Notes: generated by a model not told the origin, from the letters alone. A stretch of 64,000 nucleotides of DNA from Candidatus Galacturonatibacter soehngenii (GCF_008830185.1 NZ_WAGX01000003.1:62001-126000), one strand, 5' to 3'. Counted from the first letter of the stretch, positions 1 to 8,722 are shown. A program made the numbers and translations.

Positions 1-231
1 AAAAAAATTAAGGAACTTGGCTCAAAGATTTTGGATGGAAACATTGAGATTGCGCCTTATGAGGCTGGAAATAAAACGGCTTGTGATTATTGTACGTATA
101 GAGGGATTTGTGGCTTTGATTTAAAAAGTCCAGGTTTTGAATATCGTAGATTAAAGCAATTCTCAGATGATGAAATATGGGAAAGGATTGTAAGAGAGGA
201 GGAGGAAGATGGAAGTAGCATGGACCAGTGA
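1..231 (+). CDS. addB: AddB (ATP-dependent helicase/nuclease subunit B), C-terminal fragment
   Basis: Only the last 76 codons lie in the window; the frame is open from base 1. AddB partners AddA in the Firmicute complex that resects double-strand breaks and loads RecA. Visible here is the Cys cluster CDYCTYRGIC (C-x2-C-x5-C), which matches the C-terminal half of the AddB iron-sulfur site; the first Cys of that site should lie upstream, outside the window. The tail is acidic and ends in a stop that overlaps the addA start by 23 bases, the usual translational coupling of addB-addA. The assignment rests on this motif and on the adjacent addA. Confidence 0.9.
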   Translation, partial: KKIKELGSKILDGNIEIAPYEAGNKTACDYCTYRGICGFDLKSPGFEYRRLKQFSDDEIWERIVREEEEDGSSMDQ

Positions 232-3200
232 ACAAAGAAAAGTCATTGATTTGCGAGAGCGAAATATATTAGTGTCGGCAGCAGCAGGTTCTGGAAAAAC
301 AGCTGTATTAGTAGAAAGAATTATAACAATGATTACGGATGAGGAAACACCTATTGATATTGATCAATTACTCATTGTAACGTTTACGAATGCAGCGGCA
401 TCTCAAATGAGAGAAAGAATCAGTGAGGCAATCGAAGAAAAGCTTAGCAAAGAGCCAGAAAACGTTCATTTGCAAAAGCAAGCGATTCTTGTTCATAATG
501 CGTATATTACAACTATTCATAGCTTCTGCCTTCGTGTAATCCGCAATCATTTTAATCGAATTGATTTAGATCCTTCGTTTCGAATTGGAGATGAAGGGGA
601 ATTAAAGCTTCTAAGAGCAGATGTATTAGAACGAATTCTAGAGAAACATTACGAAGGAAAAGAAGAAGAGTTCTTTCGTTTTGTAGAGAGTTACTCCACT
701 GGAAAGACAGATAAAGACTTAGAACAAATGATATTACAGCTTTATCAGTTTGCCATGAGCTATCCTTGGCCAAAAGACTGGTTAAAGCAATGTGTGACTG
801 GTTATGATGTAAAAGACATAGATGAGTTACAAAAAGCGCCTTGGTACATCAATATGGTAAATACCATTATATTTACGTTGCAAGAAATGGTAGAACAAAT
901 GGAGCAGTTACTTGATATTTGTATGAGAGTTGACGGCCCTTACATGTACGAAGCAACGCTGAGGGAAGAAAAGGCAATGCTAGAAAGGATGATTGCTGTT
1001 CAAGATTACGTTGCCCTTTCTGAATGCTTTGAACATTTATCCTTTGGCAGATTATCTTCTAAAAAGGATGAGAATGTATCGGTTGAGCTACGTGAGATAG
1101 TCAAAAAGCAAAGAGATGGTATCAAAAAGACAGTAAGTGCGATATCTGAGAGATATTTTTATGCACCTTACTTGCAGATATTAGAGGATATGCAAAAATG
1201 TAGAGAAAGCGTAGAAGTGTTGACGACTTTAACAGCGGAATTTATTGAGGAATATCAAAAAGTAAAGCAGGAAAAAAACTTAGTGGATTATAATGACTTA
1301 GAACATTATGCCTTGCAAATTCTGGTAGAAAAAGAGGGAAATGATTGGAAACCAAGTGAAGCGGCGAAAGAGTTTCAGGACATTTTTGTAGAAATTATGA
1401 TTGATGAGTACCAAGACAGCAATCTGGTGCAGGAGATGCTTCTACAATCAGTGTCTAGAGTAAGCCAGCAAAAATATAATATTTTTATGGTAGGAGACGT
1501 AAAACAAAGCATTTATAAATTCCGACTTGCAAGGCCAGAGCTATTTATGGAAAAATATAACTCCTATTCTCTAGAGGATAGCTTGTTACAACGAATTGAC
1601 CTGGATAGAAATTTTCGAAGTAGAGGCGAGGTGTTAAGTGGTACGAATTTTATATTCAATCAGATTATGATGTCTTCCATTGGCGGAATTGAATACAACA
1701 AAGAATGTGCTCTTTATCTTGGAGGAAGCTACGAAGAGCCAATCAAAGAACGAGATTATGAAGCAGAAGTAATGGTCATTGATTTGGATTCTTCGAATAC
1801 CTTAGATGAGGAAAATAAAAAAAGTTCATTGTTAGAGAACAAAGATTATTCCGCAAGAGAATTAGAAGCAAAGGCAATTGCGATGAGAATCAAAGAGCTA
1901 ATTAATGAAGAAAATGGCTTAAAGGTTATTGACAAAAAGACGAAGGAGTATCGTAGCGTTCAGTATCGAGATATTGTGATATTACTACGTACAATGGCTG
2001 GCTGGGCGGAGACTTTTACCTCGATTTTAATGGCGGAAGGGATTGCGACTCATACAGGTTCTCAGACGGGATATTTTTCCACCATTGAAGTTATGACTTT
2101 ATTAAATCTTCTTCGTATCATAGACAATCCACTTCAAGATATTGCGTTTGCTGCAGTCTTATCTTCGCCAATTGTATCCGTAACAGGTGAAGAGCTTGCA
2201 CTCATAAAAGGCTCGTATCAAAAGCAAAGTCTTTTTGAGGGATGTAGACAATATGCGATAGAAGGAAGTATGCCAAAGCTTAGGGATAAGTTAAAGTCTT
2301 TTTTTGAACAAATAAAGCGATTTCGTAAATTAGCAGTATACACTCCGATTCACGAATTGATTTGGATTATATTAGATGAGACAAATTATGCAAGATTTGT
2401 AGCGGCTATGCCAGCAGGAGAACAAAGGAAAGCAAATTTGGATATGTTAATAGAAAAAGCCATTGTGTTTGAGAGTACGAGCTATAAAGGGTTGTTTAAT
2501 TTTGTTCGTTATATTGAGAATTTACAAAAATATGATGTAGACTTTGGTGAGGCAGAAATTGCGAATGAAACGGATGATACGGTTCGAATATTAAGTATAC
2601 ACAAAAGTAAGGGACTAGAGTTTCCCGTGGTATTTGTCAGTGGAATGGGTAAAACATTTAATAATCAAGATGCCAGAGCAAAATTAATTATGCACCCTGA
2701 TCTTGGAATTGGTGCAGATTATGTAGATTATGAGTTACGCATCAAAGCTCCTACCTTAATTAAGAAGGCGATTCAAAAGCAAATACAAATGGAAAATCTA
2801 GCAGAGGAATTAAGGGTACTATATGTTGCACTTACAAGAGCCAAAGAAAAATTAATTCTAACGGGTGCGATTAGTAAGCTTGAGAGTAAGATAATAAATT
2901 GGAGTCAAAATCTAAATACAAAAGAAAAACTAGGTTATCGTGCAATCAGTGAAGCGGGAAGTTACTTAGAATGGGTGTTACCTGCATTGATAAGGCATCC
3001 AGATAGCAAAGAGTTTCTAGAGGTGTTTGAGATAGGTGTTGACTATGCTGACCTTCCATTTTCTAGGGAAGCAAAATATTTCTTGCGATTCATTGGTTTT
3101 GACGATTTGGTCAAAGAAGAAGTTGTAAAACAAGTACTTGAAGAGGATGCAAAAGAAGAGTTAAAGCAAGGATTTTGCAGTAAACAAGATGATGAAGAAT

Positions 3201-3910
3201 TGTTGAAAAGCTTTGAGGAAAGGTTAAACTTTTCTTATCCTTATCAAGAACTTCAAAATATTCATACTAAGATGACGGTGTCTGAAATAAAGAAAATGGG
3301 TCAAAATCAAGAGGAAGAAAATCAAGGAGTTGCACTAATACAGGAAGAAGTTCCTGTCCCACTATTACCACGTTTCTTAGCAGGTGAAGAGGAACTTAGG
3401 GGAAGTGAACTTGGTGTTGCCTATCATAAAGTGCTTCAATTACTTGATTTAAAACACATCAGTAAGAAAGAAGACATTGAATTACAGTTAGAGAAAATGG
3501 TAGAAGAACAAAAGCTTTCAAAAGAAGCAAAAGAAAGTATACGACTTGTTTTAATTGAGAAATTCTTACAATCAGGTATAGGCAAAAGGATGATACATGC
3601 TCACAAAGAAGGAAGACTATACCGTGAAAGACCTTTTGTCATAGGAGTGAAAGCAAAGCAAATTAAGGAATCTTTTGATAGTGAAGAAATGGTATTGGTT
3701 CAAGGAATCATGGATGCTTTCTTTGAGGAAGAGGGAGAAATCATCTTAGTAGATTATAAAACAGATTATGTAAAATCTGAAAAAGAGTTGAGGAATCGTT
3801 ATCGGATGCAAATGGATTATTATACGCAGGCGTTAGAAATGATTACAGGTAAGAAGGTGAAAGAACGCATTTTGTACGCGATTACGTTAGGGAAAGAAAT
3901 TGTCTTTTAG
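209..3910 (+). CDS. addA: AddA (ATP-dependent helicase/nuclease subunit A)
   Basis: The gene encodes 1,233 residues, the normal AddA size. It is a UvrD-like superfamily 1 helicase fused to a RecB-type nuclease, and with AddB it processes DNA ends for recombination. Walker A AAAGSGKT is at residues 24-31 and the Walker B-like IDEYQDSN is near 396-403. The helicase motif VRILSIHKSKGLEFPVVF and the late motif RVLYVALTRAKEKL are present. The C-terminal nuclease motif ILVDYKTDYV is near residue 1180. The ATG at 209 follows AGGAGGAGGAAG and lies inside the end of addB, so the two are translated together. No clear intrinsic terminator follows; a new promoter begins at once. Confidence 0.97.
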   Translation: MEVAWTSEQRKVIDLRERNILVSAAAGSGKTAVLVERIITMITDEETPIDIDQLLIVTFTNAAASQMRERISEAIEEKLSKEPENVHLQKQAILVHNAYITTIHSFCLRVIRNHFNRIDLDPSFRIGDEGELKLLRADVLERILEKHYEGKEEEFFRFVESYSTGKTDKDLEQMILQLYQFAMSYPWPKDWLKQCVTGYDVKDIDELQKAPWYINMVNTIIFTLQEMVEQMEQLLDICMRVDGPYMYEATLREEKAMLERMIAVQDYVALSECFEHLSFGRLSSKKDENVSVELREIVKKQRDGIKKTVSAISERYFYAPYLQILEDMQKCRESVEVLTTLTAEFIEEYQKVKQEKNLVDYNDLEHYALQILVEKEGNDWKPSEAAKEFQDIFVEIMIDEYQDSNLVQEMLLQSVSRVSQQKYNIFMVGDVKQSIYKFRLARPELFMEKYNSYSLEDSLLQRIDLDRNFRSRGEVLSGTNFIFNQIMMSSIGGIEYNKECALYLGGSYEEPIKERDYEAEVMVIDLDSSNTLDEENKKSSLLENKDYSARELEAKAIAMRIKELINEENGLKVIDKKTKEYRSVQYRDIVILLRTMAGWAETFTSILMAEGIATHTGSQTGYFSTIEVMTLLNLLRIIDNPLQDIAFAAVLSSPIVSVTGEELALIKGSYQKQSLFEGCRQYAIEGSMPKLRDKLKSFFEQIKRFRKLAVYTPIHELIWIILDETNYARFVAAMPAGEQRKANLDMLIEKAIVFESTSYKGLFNFVRYIENLQKYDVDFGEAEIANETDDTVRILSIHKSKGLEFPVVFVSGMGKTFNNQDARAKLIMHPDLGIGADYVDYELRIKAPTLIKKAIQKQIQMENLAEELRVLYVALTRAKEKLILTGAISKLESKIINWSQNLNTKEKLGYRAISEAGSYLEWVLPALIRHPDSKEFLEVFEIGVDYADLPFSREAKYFLRFIGFDDLVKEEVVKQVLEEDAKEELKQGFCSKQDDEELLKSFEERLNFSYPYQELQNIHTKMTVSEIKKMGQNQEEENQGVALIQEEVPVPLLPRFLAGEEELRGSELGVAYHKVLQLLDLKHISKKEDIELQLEKMVEEQKLSKEAKESIRLVLIEKFLQSGIGKRMIHAHKEGRLYRERPFVIGVKAKQIKESFDSEEMVLVQGIMDAFFEEEGEIILVDYKTDYVKSEKELRNRYRMQMDYYTQALEMITGKKVKERILYAITLGKEIVF

Positions 3911-3921
3911 AATATTAAATA

Positions 3922-3950
3922 TTGTATTGTGTGGGTTTTTGTTGTATTAT
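3922..3950 (+). promoter_or_regulatory. Predicted sigma-A promoter for the eutS-eutP pair
   Basis: TTGTAT at 3922-3927 and TATTAT at 3945-3950 are separated by 17 bases. It lies just after the addA stop and about 65 bases upstream of the next start codon. It is predicted from consensus only. Confidence 0.5.
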
Positions 3951-4013
3951 ATAGGAAAGTGAGCAAAGGAATATGTAAAAGATTGAGATTGTCCTTTGAA
4001 AGGAGCAAATAAC

Positions 4014-4394
4014 GTGGAATTTGATAAATTAATCAATAGTGATTCAGGTAAACTTAGAATTGTTCAGGAGTTGGTACCAGGAAAGCAAGTTACGCTGGCT
4101 CATGTAATTGCCAGTCCAGATGCAATCATATATAAAAAACTAGGACTTAATCCAAGTGAGGATTATGCGAAGGCAGCAATTGGAATATTAAGTATGAGTC
4201 CAGCAGAGATTTCCGTAATTGCTGGTGACTTAGCAATTAAGTCTGCTAATGTTGATTTAGGATTTATTGACCGTTTTAGCGGGACTTTAATATTTACTGG
4301 TAGAGTAGCAGAAGTTGAAGCAGCGATTGAGGCAATTTGTAAATATCTCAAGGAAAATCTTGGCTTTACCATTTGTGATATAACAAGAACTTGA
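4014..4394 (+). CDS. eutS: Bacterial microcompartment shell protein, EutS/PduU family
   Basis: The product is 126 residues. The sequence has the hallmarks of the circularly permuted BMC-domain proteins EutS and PduU: RIVQELVPGKQVTLAHVIAS near the N-terminus and a BMC core ending in FTGRVAEVEAAIEAI. These proteins form hexamers in the shells of ethanolamine, propanediol and related microcompartments. GTG at 4014 is chosen because AAAGGAG lies 8 bases upstream; a TTG at 3996 would place the ribosome site inside the gene. It is followed after 15 bases by a EutP-like gene. No microcompartment enzymes are nearby, so this is an orphan shell gene whose partners must be encoded elsewhere. Confidence 0.88.
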   Translation: MEFDKLINSDSGKLRIVQELVPGKQVTLAHVIASPDAIIYKKLGLNPSEDYAKAAIGILSMSPAEISVIAGDLAIKSANVDLGFIDRFSGTLIFTGRVAEVEAAIEAICKYLKENLGFTICDITRT

Positions 4395-4409
4395 TGATAG
4401 GATAGTGAA

Positions 4410-4904
4410 ATGAAAAAGATTATATTAATGGGTAGAAGCGAATGTGGCAAGACAACATTAAGACAGGCATTAAAAGGAGATACCATTCATTATCATAAGA
4501 CACAGTATGTGAATCATTACGATGTTGTAATTGATACACCAGGTGAATATGCCGAAAATCATACACTTTCTCGCGCTTTGGCACTCTATTCATATGAAGC
4601 AGATGTAGTAGGACTATTAATCAGTGCAACAGAAAGTTATTCCTTGTATCCACCTTGTGTTACTGCAATGTCTACGAGACCTGTCATTGGGATTGTAACA
4701 CAAATTGATCATAAAAATGGAAAGCCTGCTCAGGCAGAAGAATGGCTTCGCTTAGCTGGATGCGATATTGTTTTTCATGTCAGTTCCTATACAGGGGAAG
4801 GAATCTGGCAGATCCTTGATTATTTAAGAGAAGATGGGGAACTCTTACCATGGGATGAGAAAACAGCGCAGCAGCCACGGAATGTTCTATCCACTAAAAA
4901 TTAA
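4410..4904 (+). CDS. eutP: EutP/PduV-family GTPase-like protein
   Basis: The product is 164 residues. The P-loop GRSECGKT sits at residues 8-15 and a G3-like IDTPGEY follows, giving a small Ras-like fold typical of EutP and PduV. These proteins accompany microcompartment operons; acetate-kinase activity has been reported for EutP and a shell-associated role for PduV. TQID resembles the G4 motif. The gene starts 15 bases after the EutS-like gene and shares its promoter. The ribosome binding site is weak (AGGATAG), which suggests coupling to the upstream gene. The role in this organism is inferred from the family only. Confidence 0.87.
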   Translation: MKKIILMGRSECGKTTLRQALKGDTIHYHKTQYVNHYDVVIDTPGEYAENHTLSRALALYSYEADVVGLLISATESYSLYPPCVTAMSTRPVIGIVTQIDHKNGKPAQAEEWLRLAGCDIVFHVSSYTGEGIWQILDYLREDGELLPWDEKTAQQPRNVLSTKN

Positions 4905-4919
4905 CAATTGGAGGTTGTA

Positions 4920-5522
4920 ATGTTAGATAAGTCAATACCATATAAACGTATTATTATGAAACTTGATTATGAAAAGAACCTCTCCTATGATAAAAATACC
5001 CTTCCACAAGGGTATTTTTTTAAAATGTATGAGGAAGGACTAGAAAAAGAATGGGCCAAGACGGAAACAAAAGTCTTAGAGTTTGAAAATGAGGAAAAGG
5101 CATTGTCCTATTTTAAAAAAGATTTGATTCCATATAAAGAACAACTTAAAAAAAGAATGGTATTCGTAATGAAGGAAGACAACATTGCAGTAGCCAATGC
5201 CTGTGCTTGGTATATTAATTACAAAGGAATGCATCAAGCCCAAGTACATTATGTTGCCGTACGTCCAGAATACCAAGGACTTGGTATAGGCAAAGCAGTA
5301 TTCAAAGAGGCACTTTCCCTTTTTCCCATATATGAACCAGGTGAAGATATTTATCTACATACCCAAACCTGGAGCTATAAAGCAATTAAAATGTATCTAA
5401 AGATGGGATTTCAGTTAATTAAAGACGATTCGCTAGGGTACCATGACAAAGATTACCAAGAGGCAGTAAAGATACTGGAATCAATATGGGATGAATCAAC
5501 AATGAAATTGCTCTATCAATAA
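4920..5522 (+). CDS. GNAT-family N-acetyltransferase
   Basis: The product is 200 residues. The acetyl-CoA binding loop is clear in VHYVAVRPEYQGLGIGKAVF (Q/R-x-x-G-x-G/A pattern), followed by the C-terminal strand motif YLKMGFQLIKDD. The substrate is unknown. ATG at 4920 is chosen because GGAGG (4910-4914) lies just upstream; TTG at 4908 overlaps that site. The N-terminal residues around 25-34 are encoded by a perfect intrinsic-terminator hairpin (separate entry), so read-through from eutS-eutP could be attenuated here. Residues before and after the hairpin look like one continuous protein of this family, so the gene is judged intact. Confidence 0.85.
   Translation: MLDKSIPYKRIIMKLDYEKNLSYDKNTLPQGYFFKMYEEGLEKEWAKTETKVLEFENEEKALSYFKKDLIPYKEQLKKRMVFVMKEDNIAVANACAWYINYKGMHQAQVHYVAVRPEYQGLGIGKAVFKEALSLFPIYEPGEDIYLHTQTWSYKAIKMYLKMGFQLIKDDSLGYHDKDYQEAVKILESIWDESTMKLLYQ
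4991..5020 (+). terminator. Terminator-like hairpin inside the acetyltransferase gene
   Basis: A perfect 12-bp stem runs from AAAAATACCCTT (4991-5002) to AAGGGTATTTTT (5007-5018) with a CCAC loop. It runs straight into a T-tract reaching 5020. It has the form of an intrinsic terminator but lies about 70 bases inside an open reading frame. Confidence 0.6.
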
Positions 5523-5615
5523 AAACGTGTATGACACACAAAATGCAAGCTTCCACCAGTAAAAACTGTAAGGAAACAGTTACCTAGACAGCCATAATTT
5601 GCTATGCTATAATAT

Positions 5616-5674
5616 AACCTATCGAAAGAAAAACAAGCGGCTGCGAAGCAGACATTTGTTTTTCTCGATAGGTT
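5616..5674. repeat. Nested inverted repeat in an intergenic region
   Basis: The 244-base gap 5523-5766 has no gene. It holds an outer inverted repeat, AACCTATCGA (5616-5625) against TCGATAGGTT (5665-5674), continued by AAAAACAA / TTGTTTTT, with an inner CTGC-GAA-GCAG hairpin. The arms are more than 18 bp with a small bulge. The words GCGAAGCAG recur just downstream (about 5681-5692). It could be a mobile palindromic repeat or a strong mRNA hairpin; there is no T-tract. Confidence 0.55.
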
Positions 5675-5766
5675 AGCGAGATAGCGAAGCAGAAAAACAT
5701 TGAAGATAAGTGCATATAATATATAAATTTTGATATAGACTAAAATCTTATTGATAGGAGCTTAGA

Positions 5767-7116
5767 ATGGAAAAAAGAAACTGGGATGACTATTTAAATA
5801 CCGAAATTGATTGTAACTGTGGAGAAAAGCACAGATGTGATATAGATAAGATTATTGTGGAAGAAGGGGCAATTGGAAAACTTTCTGAATTTATAATGGC
5901 GGGGTTTTATCATAATACATGTGTTGTATGTGATAGTAATACAGAAGAAATTGCTGGTAAAATAGTATATCAGGAACTTAGAAATAATTTAATCCAGTTT
6001 GAGCCTATTGTATTAAAAGAGAAGAATCCCTTGGCGGATGAAAGAACAATTGGAGAAGTTATGGTGCATATTGCACCAAAATGCGACCTGATTATAGGAG
6101 TGGGTTCAGGTACAATTAATGATGTGTGCAAATTCATTAGCTATAAAATGGGAATTGATTTTATTATCGTGCCTACTGCGCCGTCGATGGATGGTTATGC
6201 ATCGAATGTATCTGCTTTGATAACCAATCATTTAAAATGTACGTATGAAGTTGGACGTGCAAAAGCTATTTTTGCCGATATAAATATACTAATGGATGCT
6301 CCTATGGAAATGATAGCCGCTGGAGTTGGCGATATATTAGGGAAATATGTATGCCTAACAGATTGGAAGTTATCAAGTATTGTTACAGGGGAATACTATT
6401 GTGATTTTGTTGAAGCTTTGATTCGAGATTCATTGGAATTGGTTGTTCAGGTGTCTTCTTTGTTAAAAGAAAGAAATAAAGATGCAATCGCATCACTTAT
6501 GGAAGCTTTGATTTTATCGGGAATTGCAATGAGTTATATTGGTAATTCAAGGCCAGCTTCAGGAAGCGAACATCATTTATCACATTTTTGGGAATTAACT
6601 TTTTTACAAGAAAATATTCTGTGTGCATTGCATGGAACCAAGGTAGGAATAGGAACCGTTGTTGCGCTAAAGTTATACAAACAAGCAGAACTTAGTTTAG
6701 AGAATTTAGAACAATTAAAAGCCCCTAATTTCGATGAAGCTATTTGGGAAGAAGCTATTAGACAAGTATATGGTTACGCAGCACAAGAGGTAATTGCATT
6801 AGAAGAACAAGTACATAAAAATAGTAATGAAATAGTATACAAAAGAAGAGAGAGAATAATAGAAAGAAAAGAAGAAATAATAAGTTTGATTCAAAAACTG
6901 CCAAGTGCGGATGAGATTGGTCTTATTTTGAAATCTTTGGATGCGCCATATCTACCAGAACAGGTGGATATTAGTATGCAGCTTCTTAAAAACAGCATTG
7001 TTTATGCAAAAGAATTAAGAAATCGATATGGACTGTTACAATTGCTATTTGATTTGGATGAATTAGAAAAGTTTCGAGCTCAGAGTATGAATGAATTTAT
7101 AGAAATGTGGTTATAA
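5767..7116 (+). CDS. araM: Glycerol-1-phosphate dehydrogenase family (AraM/EgsA)
   Basis: The product is 449 residues and matches the iron-dependent alcohol dehydrogenase-like fold of AraM/EgsA, which reduces dihydroxyacetone phosphate to sn-glycerol-1-phosphate using NAD(P)H and a divalent metal. The dinucleotide motif IIGVGSGTINDV is near residues 110-121. The strongly conserved PTAPSMDGYASNVSAL follows, then the metal-site histidine regions GSEHHLSHFWE and LHGTKVGIGT. In Bacillus the homologue makes a G1P-derived archaeal-type lipid headgroup; the role here is not known. Extra residues at the C-terminus (about 360-449) are helical. The ATG at 5767 follows ATAGGAG. A ferredoxin gene begins 25 bases downstream. 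Confidence 0.88.
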   Translation: MEKRNWDDYLNTEIDCNCGEKHRCDIDKIIVEEGAIGKLSEFIMAGFYHNTCVVCDSNTEEIAGKIVYQELRNNLIQFEPIVLKEKNPLADERTIGEVMVHIAPKCDLIIGVGSGTINDVCKFISYKMGIDFIIVPTAPSMDGYASNVSALITNHLKCTYEVGRAKAIFADINILMDAPMEMIAAGVGDILGKYVCLTDWKLSSIVTGEYYCDFVEALIRDSLELVVQVSSLLKERNKDAIASLMEALILSGIAMSYIGNSRPASGSEHHLSHFWELTFLQENILCALHGTKVGIGTVVALKLYKQAELSLENLEQLKAPNFDEAIWEEAIRQVYGYAAQEVIALEEQVHKNSNEIVYKRRERIIERKEEIISLIQKLPSADEIGLILKSLDAPYLPEQVDISMQLLKNSIVYAKELRNRYGLLQLLFDLDELEKFRAQSMNEFIEMWL

Positions 7117-7141
7117 TTCAAAATAAAAAGGAGTGAGCAAA

Positions 7142-7327
7142 ATGAAATTTTATGTAGATCCAGATGTCTGTATTAGCTGCGGATTATGTCCTGAAAAAGA
7201 AGGAGATGTGTTTCGCATGAATGATGAGGGAAAAGCAGAAGCTTATCAGGAATCAACAGCAGACAATGAAGAAAGTGCGATTGATGCAATGGAAAGTTGC
7301 CCAGTTGAGGCAATTAGTGAAGCGTAA
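7142..7327 (+). CDS. Ferredoxin, single 4Fe-4S cluster type
   Basis: The product is 61 residues. Cys10, Cys13 and Cys16 (CISCGLC) with Cys53 (ESCPVEAI) provide one [4Fe-4S] site, as in small clostridial and Thermotoga-type ferredoxins; the second cluster of 2[4Fe-4S] ferredoxins is absent. It is acidic and carries low-potential electrons between soluble redox enzymes. ATG at 7142 is chosen over GTG at 7133 because the ribosome site AAGGAG (7128-7133) overlaps the GTG. It lies 25 bases after araM and ends at a strong terminator, so the two may be co-transcribed. Confidence 0.93.
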   Translation: MKFYVDPDVCISCGLCPEKEGDVFRMNDEGKAEAYQESTADNEESAIDAMESCPVEAISEA

Positions 7328-7369
7328 TTAGATTTTATAACCAATTTAAACATTATGGATAGAACAATG

Positions 7370-7400
7370 AACCATTTACCGTAGGTAAGTGGTTTTTTTT
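7370..7400 (+). terminator. Intrinsic terminator after the ferredoxin gene
   Basis: AACCATTTACC (7370-7380) pairs with GGTAAGTGGTT (7384-7394), with one T-G pair and a GTA loop, then a run of T to 7400. Confidence 0.85.
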
Positions 7401-7401
7401 G

Positions 7402-7434
7402 TATAAAAAAGTTCTTTGAACTTCCCTTTTATAT
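7402..7434. repeat. Palindromic intergenic repeat, copy A
   Basis: The sequence TATAAAAAAGTTC-TTT-GAACTTCCCTTTTATA forms a dyad; the left arm lacks the GGG that would pair with CCC. It lies immediately after a terminator T-tract. A closely similar palindrome lies at 44324-44358, also directly after a terminator, so this looks like a small dispersed repeat family. Confidence 0.5.
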
Positions 7435-7540
7435 ACAACCTTTCGGGAAATCAAAGAGGTGTGGATAAGGAATAAATTGCTTTACAAAATGAATTGTTTC
7501 TTGTGTATCAGATATTTTTAAGAAAAAAACAAAAAAAATA

Positions 7541-7569
7541 TTGACATATAATATTATATGACATATAGT
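7541..7569 (+). promoter_or_regulatory. Promoter with palindromic operator for the padR operon
   Basis: TTGACA (7541-7546), a 17-base spacer and TATAGT (7564-7569) form a near-consensus promoter. The spacer holds the perfect 16-bp palindrome CATATAATATTATATG (7545-7560). PadR proteins commonly repress their own operons by binding AT-rich dyads at the promoter, so this is the likely operator. The rest of 7435-7686 is AT-rich and shows no gene; the start-proximal RBS is AAAGGAGAGG. Confidence 0.7.
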
Positions 7570-7686
7570 ATTGTATATAGATTAATATTAATAAAATAAT
7601 AATATTGAAAAATAAATAATATTAATTAAAACATAACATATTTGAATAGGAAAAGTAGTAAATTAAATTGAAAAGGAGAGGATACC

Positions 7687-8013
7687 ATGGTATTTAATAC
7701 GGGTGCGGCGTTACTTGATGCGATAGTCCTTGCGGTTGTATCCAAAGAAGTAGATGGAACTTACGGTTACAAAATAACACAAGATGTTAGAGAAGTAATT
7801 GAAATTTCAGAATCTACCTTATACCCTGTACTTAGGCGATTGCAAAAAGATGACTGCCTGGAAGTATACGATATGGAATTTGGGGGCCGTAATAGAAGAT
7901 ATTATAAAGTAACAGAAAAGGGCAGGATTCAGTTGAATTTATATATTTCGGAATGGAAAAGTTATTCAAAGAGAATAACAATGATGTTTGAGGAGGGCAG
8001 AAGCAATGAATAG
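7687..8013 (+). CDS. PadR-family transcriptional regulator
   Basis: The product is 108 residues, the size of a minimal PadR (subfamily 1). The winged helix-turn-helix covers residues 8-85: GTYGYKITQDVREVI, then the recognition region ISESTLYPVLRRLQKDDCLE, then the wing GGRNRRYYKVTEKG. Such regulators usually repress a neighbouring membrane-stress or transporter operon and respond to antimicrobials or small molecules. It is first in a four-gene operon with DUF1700, DUF4097 and PspC genes; its stop overlaps the next start by 8 bases. A palindrome inside its promoter supports autoregulation. Confidence 0.92.
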   Translation: MVFNTGAALLDAIVLAVVSKEVDGTYGYKITQDVREVIEISESTLYPVLRRLQKDDCLEVYDMEFGGRNRRYYKVTEKGRIQLNLYISEWKSYSKRITMMFEEGRSNE

Positions 8014-8722
8014 AAAAGAGTTTATGGAAGAATTAGAAAACTTGCTTGGAAACATTCAAGATAGCGAACGAGAAGAAGCTTTACAGTATTATAATGATTA
8101 TTTTGATGAGGCTGGTGTGGAGAATGAAGGTGAAGTAATAAGAGAATTAGGAACACCTGCAAAGGTTGCTGCAATCATAAGAACCAGTCTTCAAGAAAAT
8201 GAAAATGTATCAGGAGAGTTTACGGAGCGAGGATATTCGGATCCTAGATTTACCATTAATTATGAGGTGATTGACAATTTTGATTCAGAAAATAAGGAAG
8301 AAAACAGTCATAGAACTTATACAAGAGAAAGAAAAGCAGGAAAAGAAGCTTCAGGAGGTAAAATAGCATTAATTGTAATCCTTTGTTTGCTAGCCATACC
8401 AGTCGGTTTGCCTATACTTGGAAGTTTATTCGGTTTGGCGATGGGGATTATTGGTGTATCGATTGCATTGTTTGTAACGATTATAGCACTGGCTGTTTCG
8501 CTTTGTGTTGGTGGAGTTGTGGTGTTTGGAGTTGGAATTGTTGCATTATTCACTACTCCGCTTACAGGCATTTTTAGTTGTGGAGTTGGATTAATGTTGG
8601 TAGGAATTGGAATTTTATTTGTATTATTATCTGCACAGATTTGCTGTCGTTTTATTCCGTGGTTGGTGAGAAGTTTCGTTAATCTTTGCAGAGTGCCATT
8701 AAGAAGGAGGGGAACAATATAA
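8006..8722 (+). CDS. DUF1700 family membrane protein
   Basis: The product is 238 residues. The N-terminal 75 residues (MNRKEFMEELENLLGNI, then DYFDEAG) are the helical DUF1700/HAAS-like domain that is regularly encoded next to PadR regulators. The C-terminal half holds three to four hydrophobic Gly/Val/Ile-rich membrane segments (about 115-220). ATG at 8006 follows AGGAGGG (7991-7997) and overlaps the end of padR; the upstream start at 7988 would lie before that ribosome site. The function is unknown; the family is thought to work with its PadR and DUF4097 partners in envelope stress sensing. Confidence 0.85.
   Translation: MNRKEFMEELENLLGNIQDSEREEALQYYNDYFDEAGVENEGEVIRELGTPAKVAAIIRTSLQENENVSGEFTERGYSDPRFTINYEVIDNFDSENKEENSHRTYTRERKAGKEASGGKIALIVILCLLAIPVGLPILGSLFGLAMGIIGVSIALFVTIIALAVSLCVGGVVVFGVGIVALFTTPLTGIFSCGVGLMLVGIGILFVLLSAQICCRFIPWLVRSFVNLCRVPLRRRGTI

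Noticed and set aside
4163-4486. 107-codon open frame on the minus strand across eutS and eutP
   Set aside because: Both plus-strand genes have family motifs and ribosome sites; the reverse frame has none.
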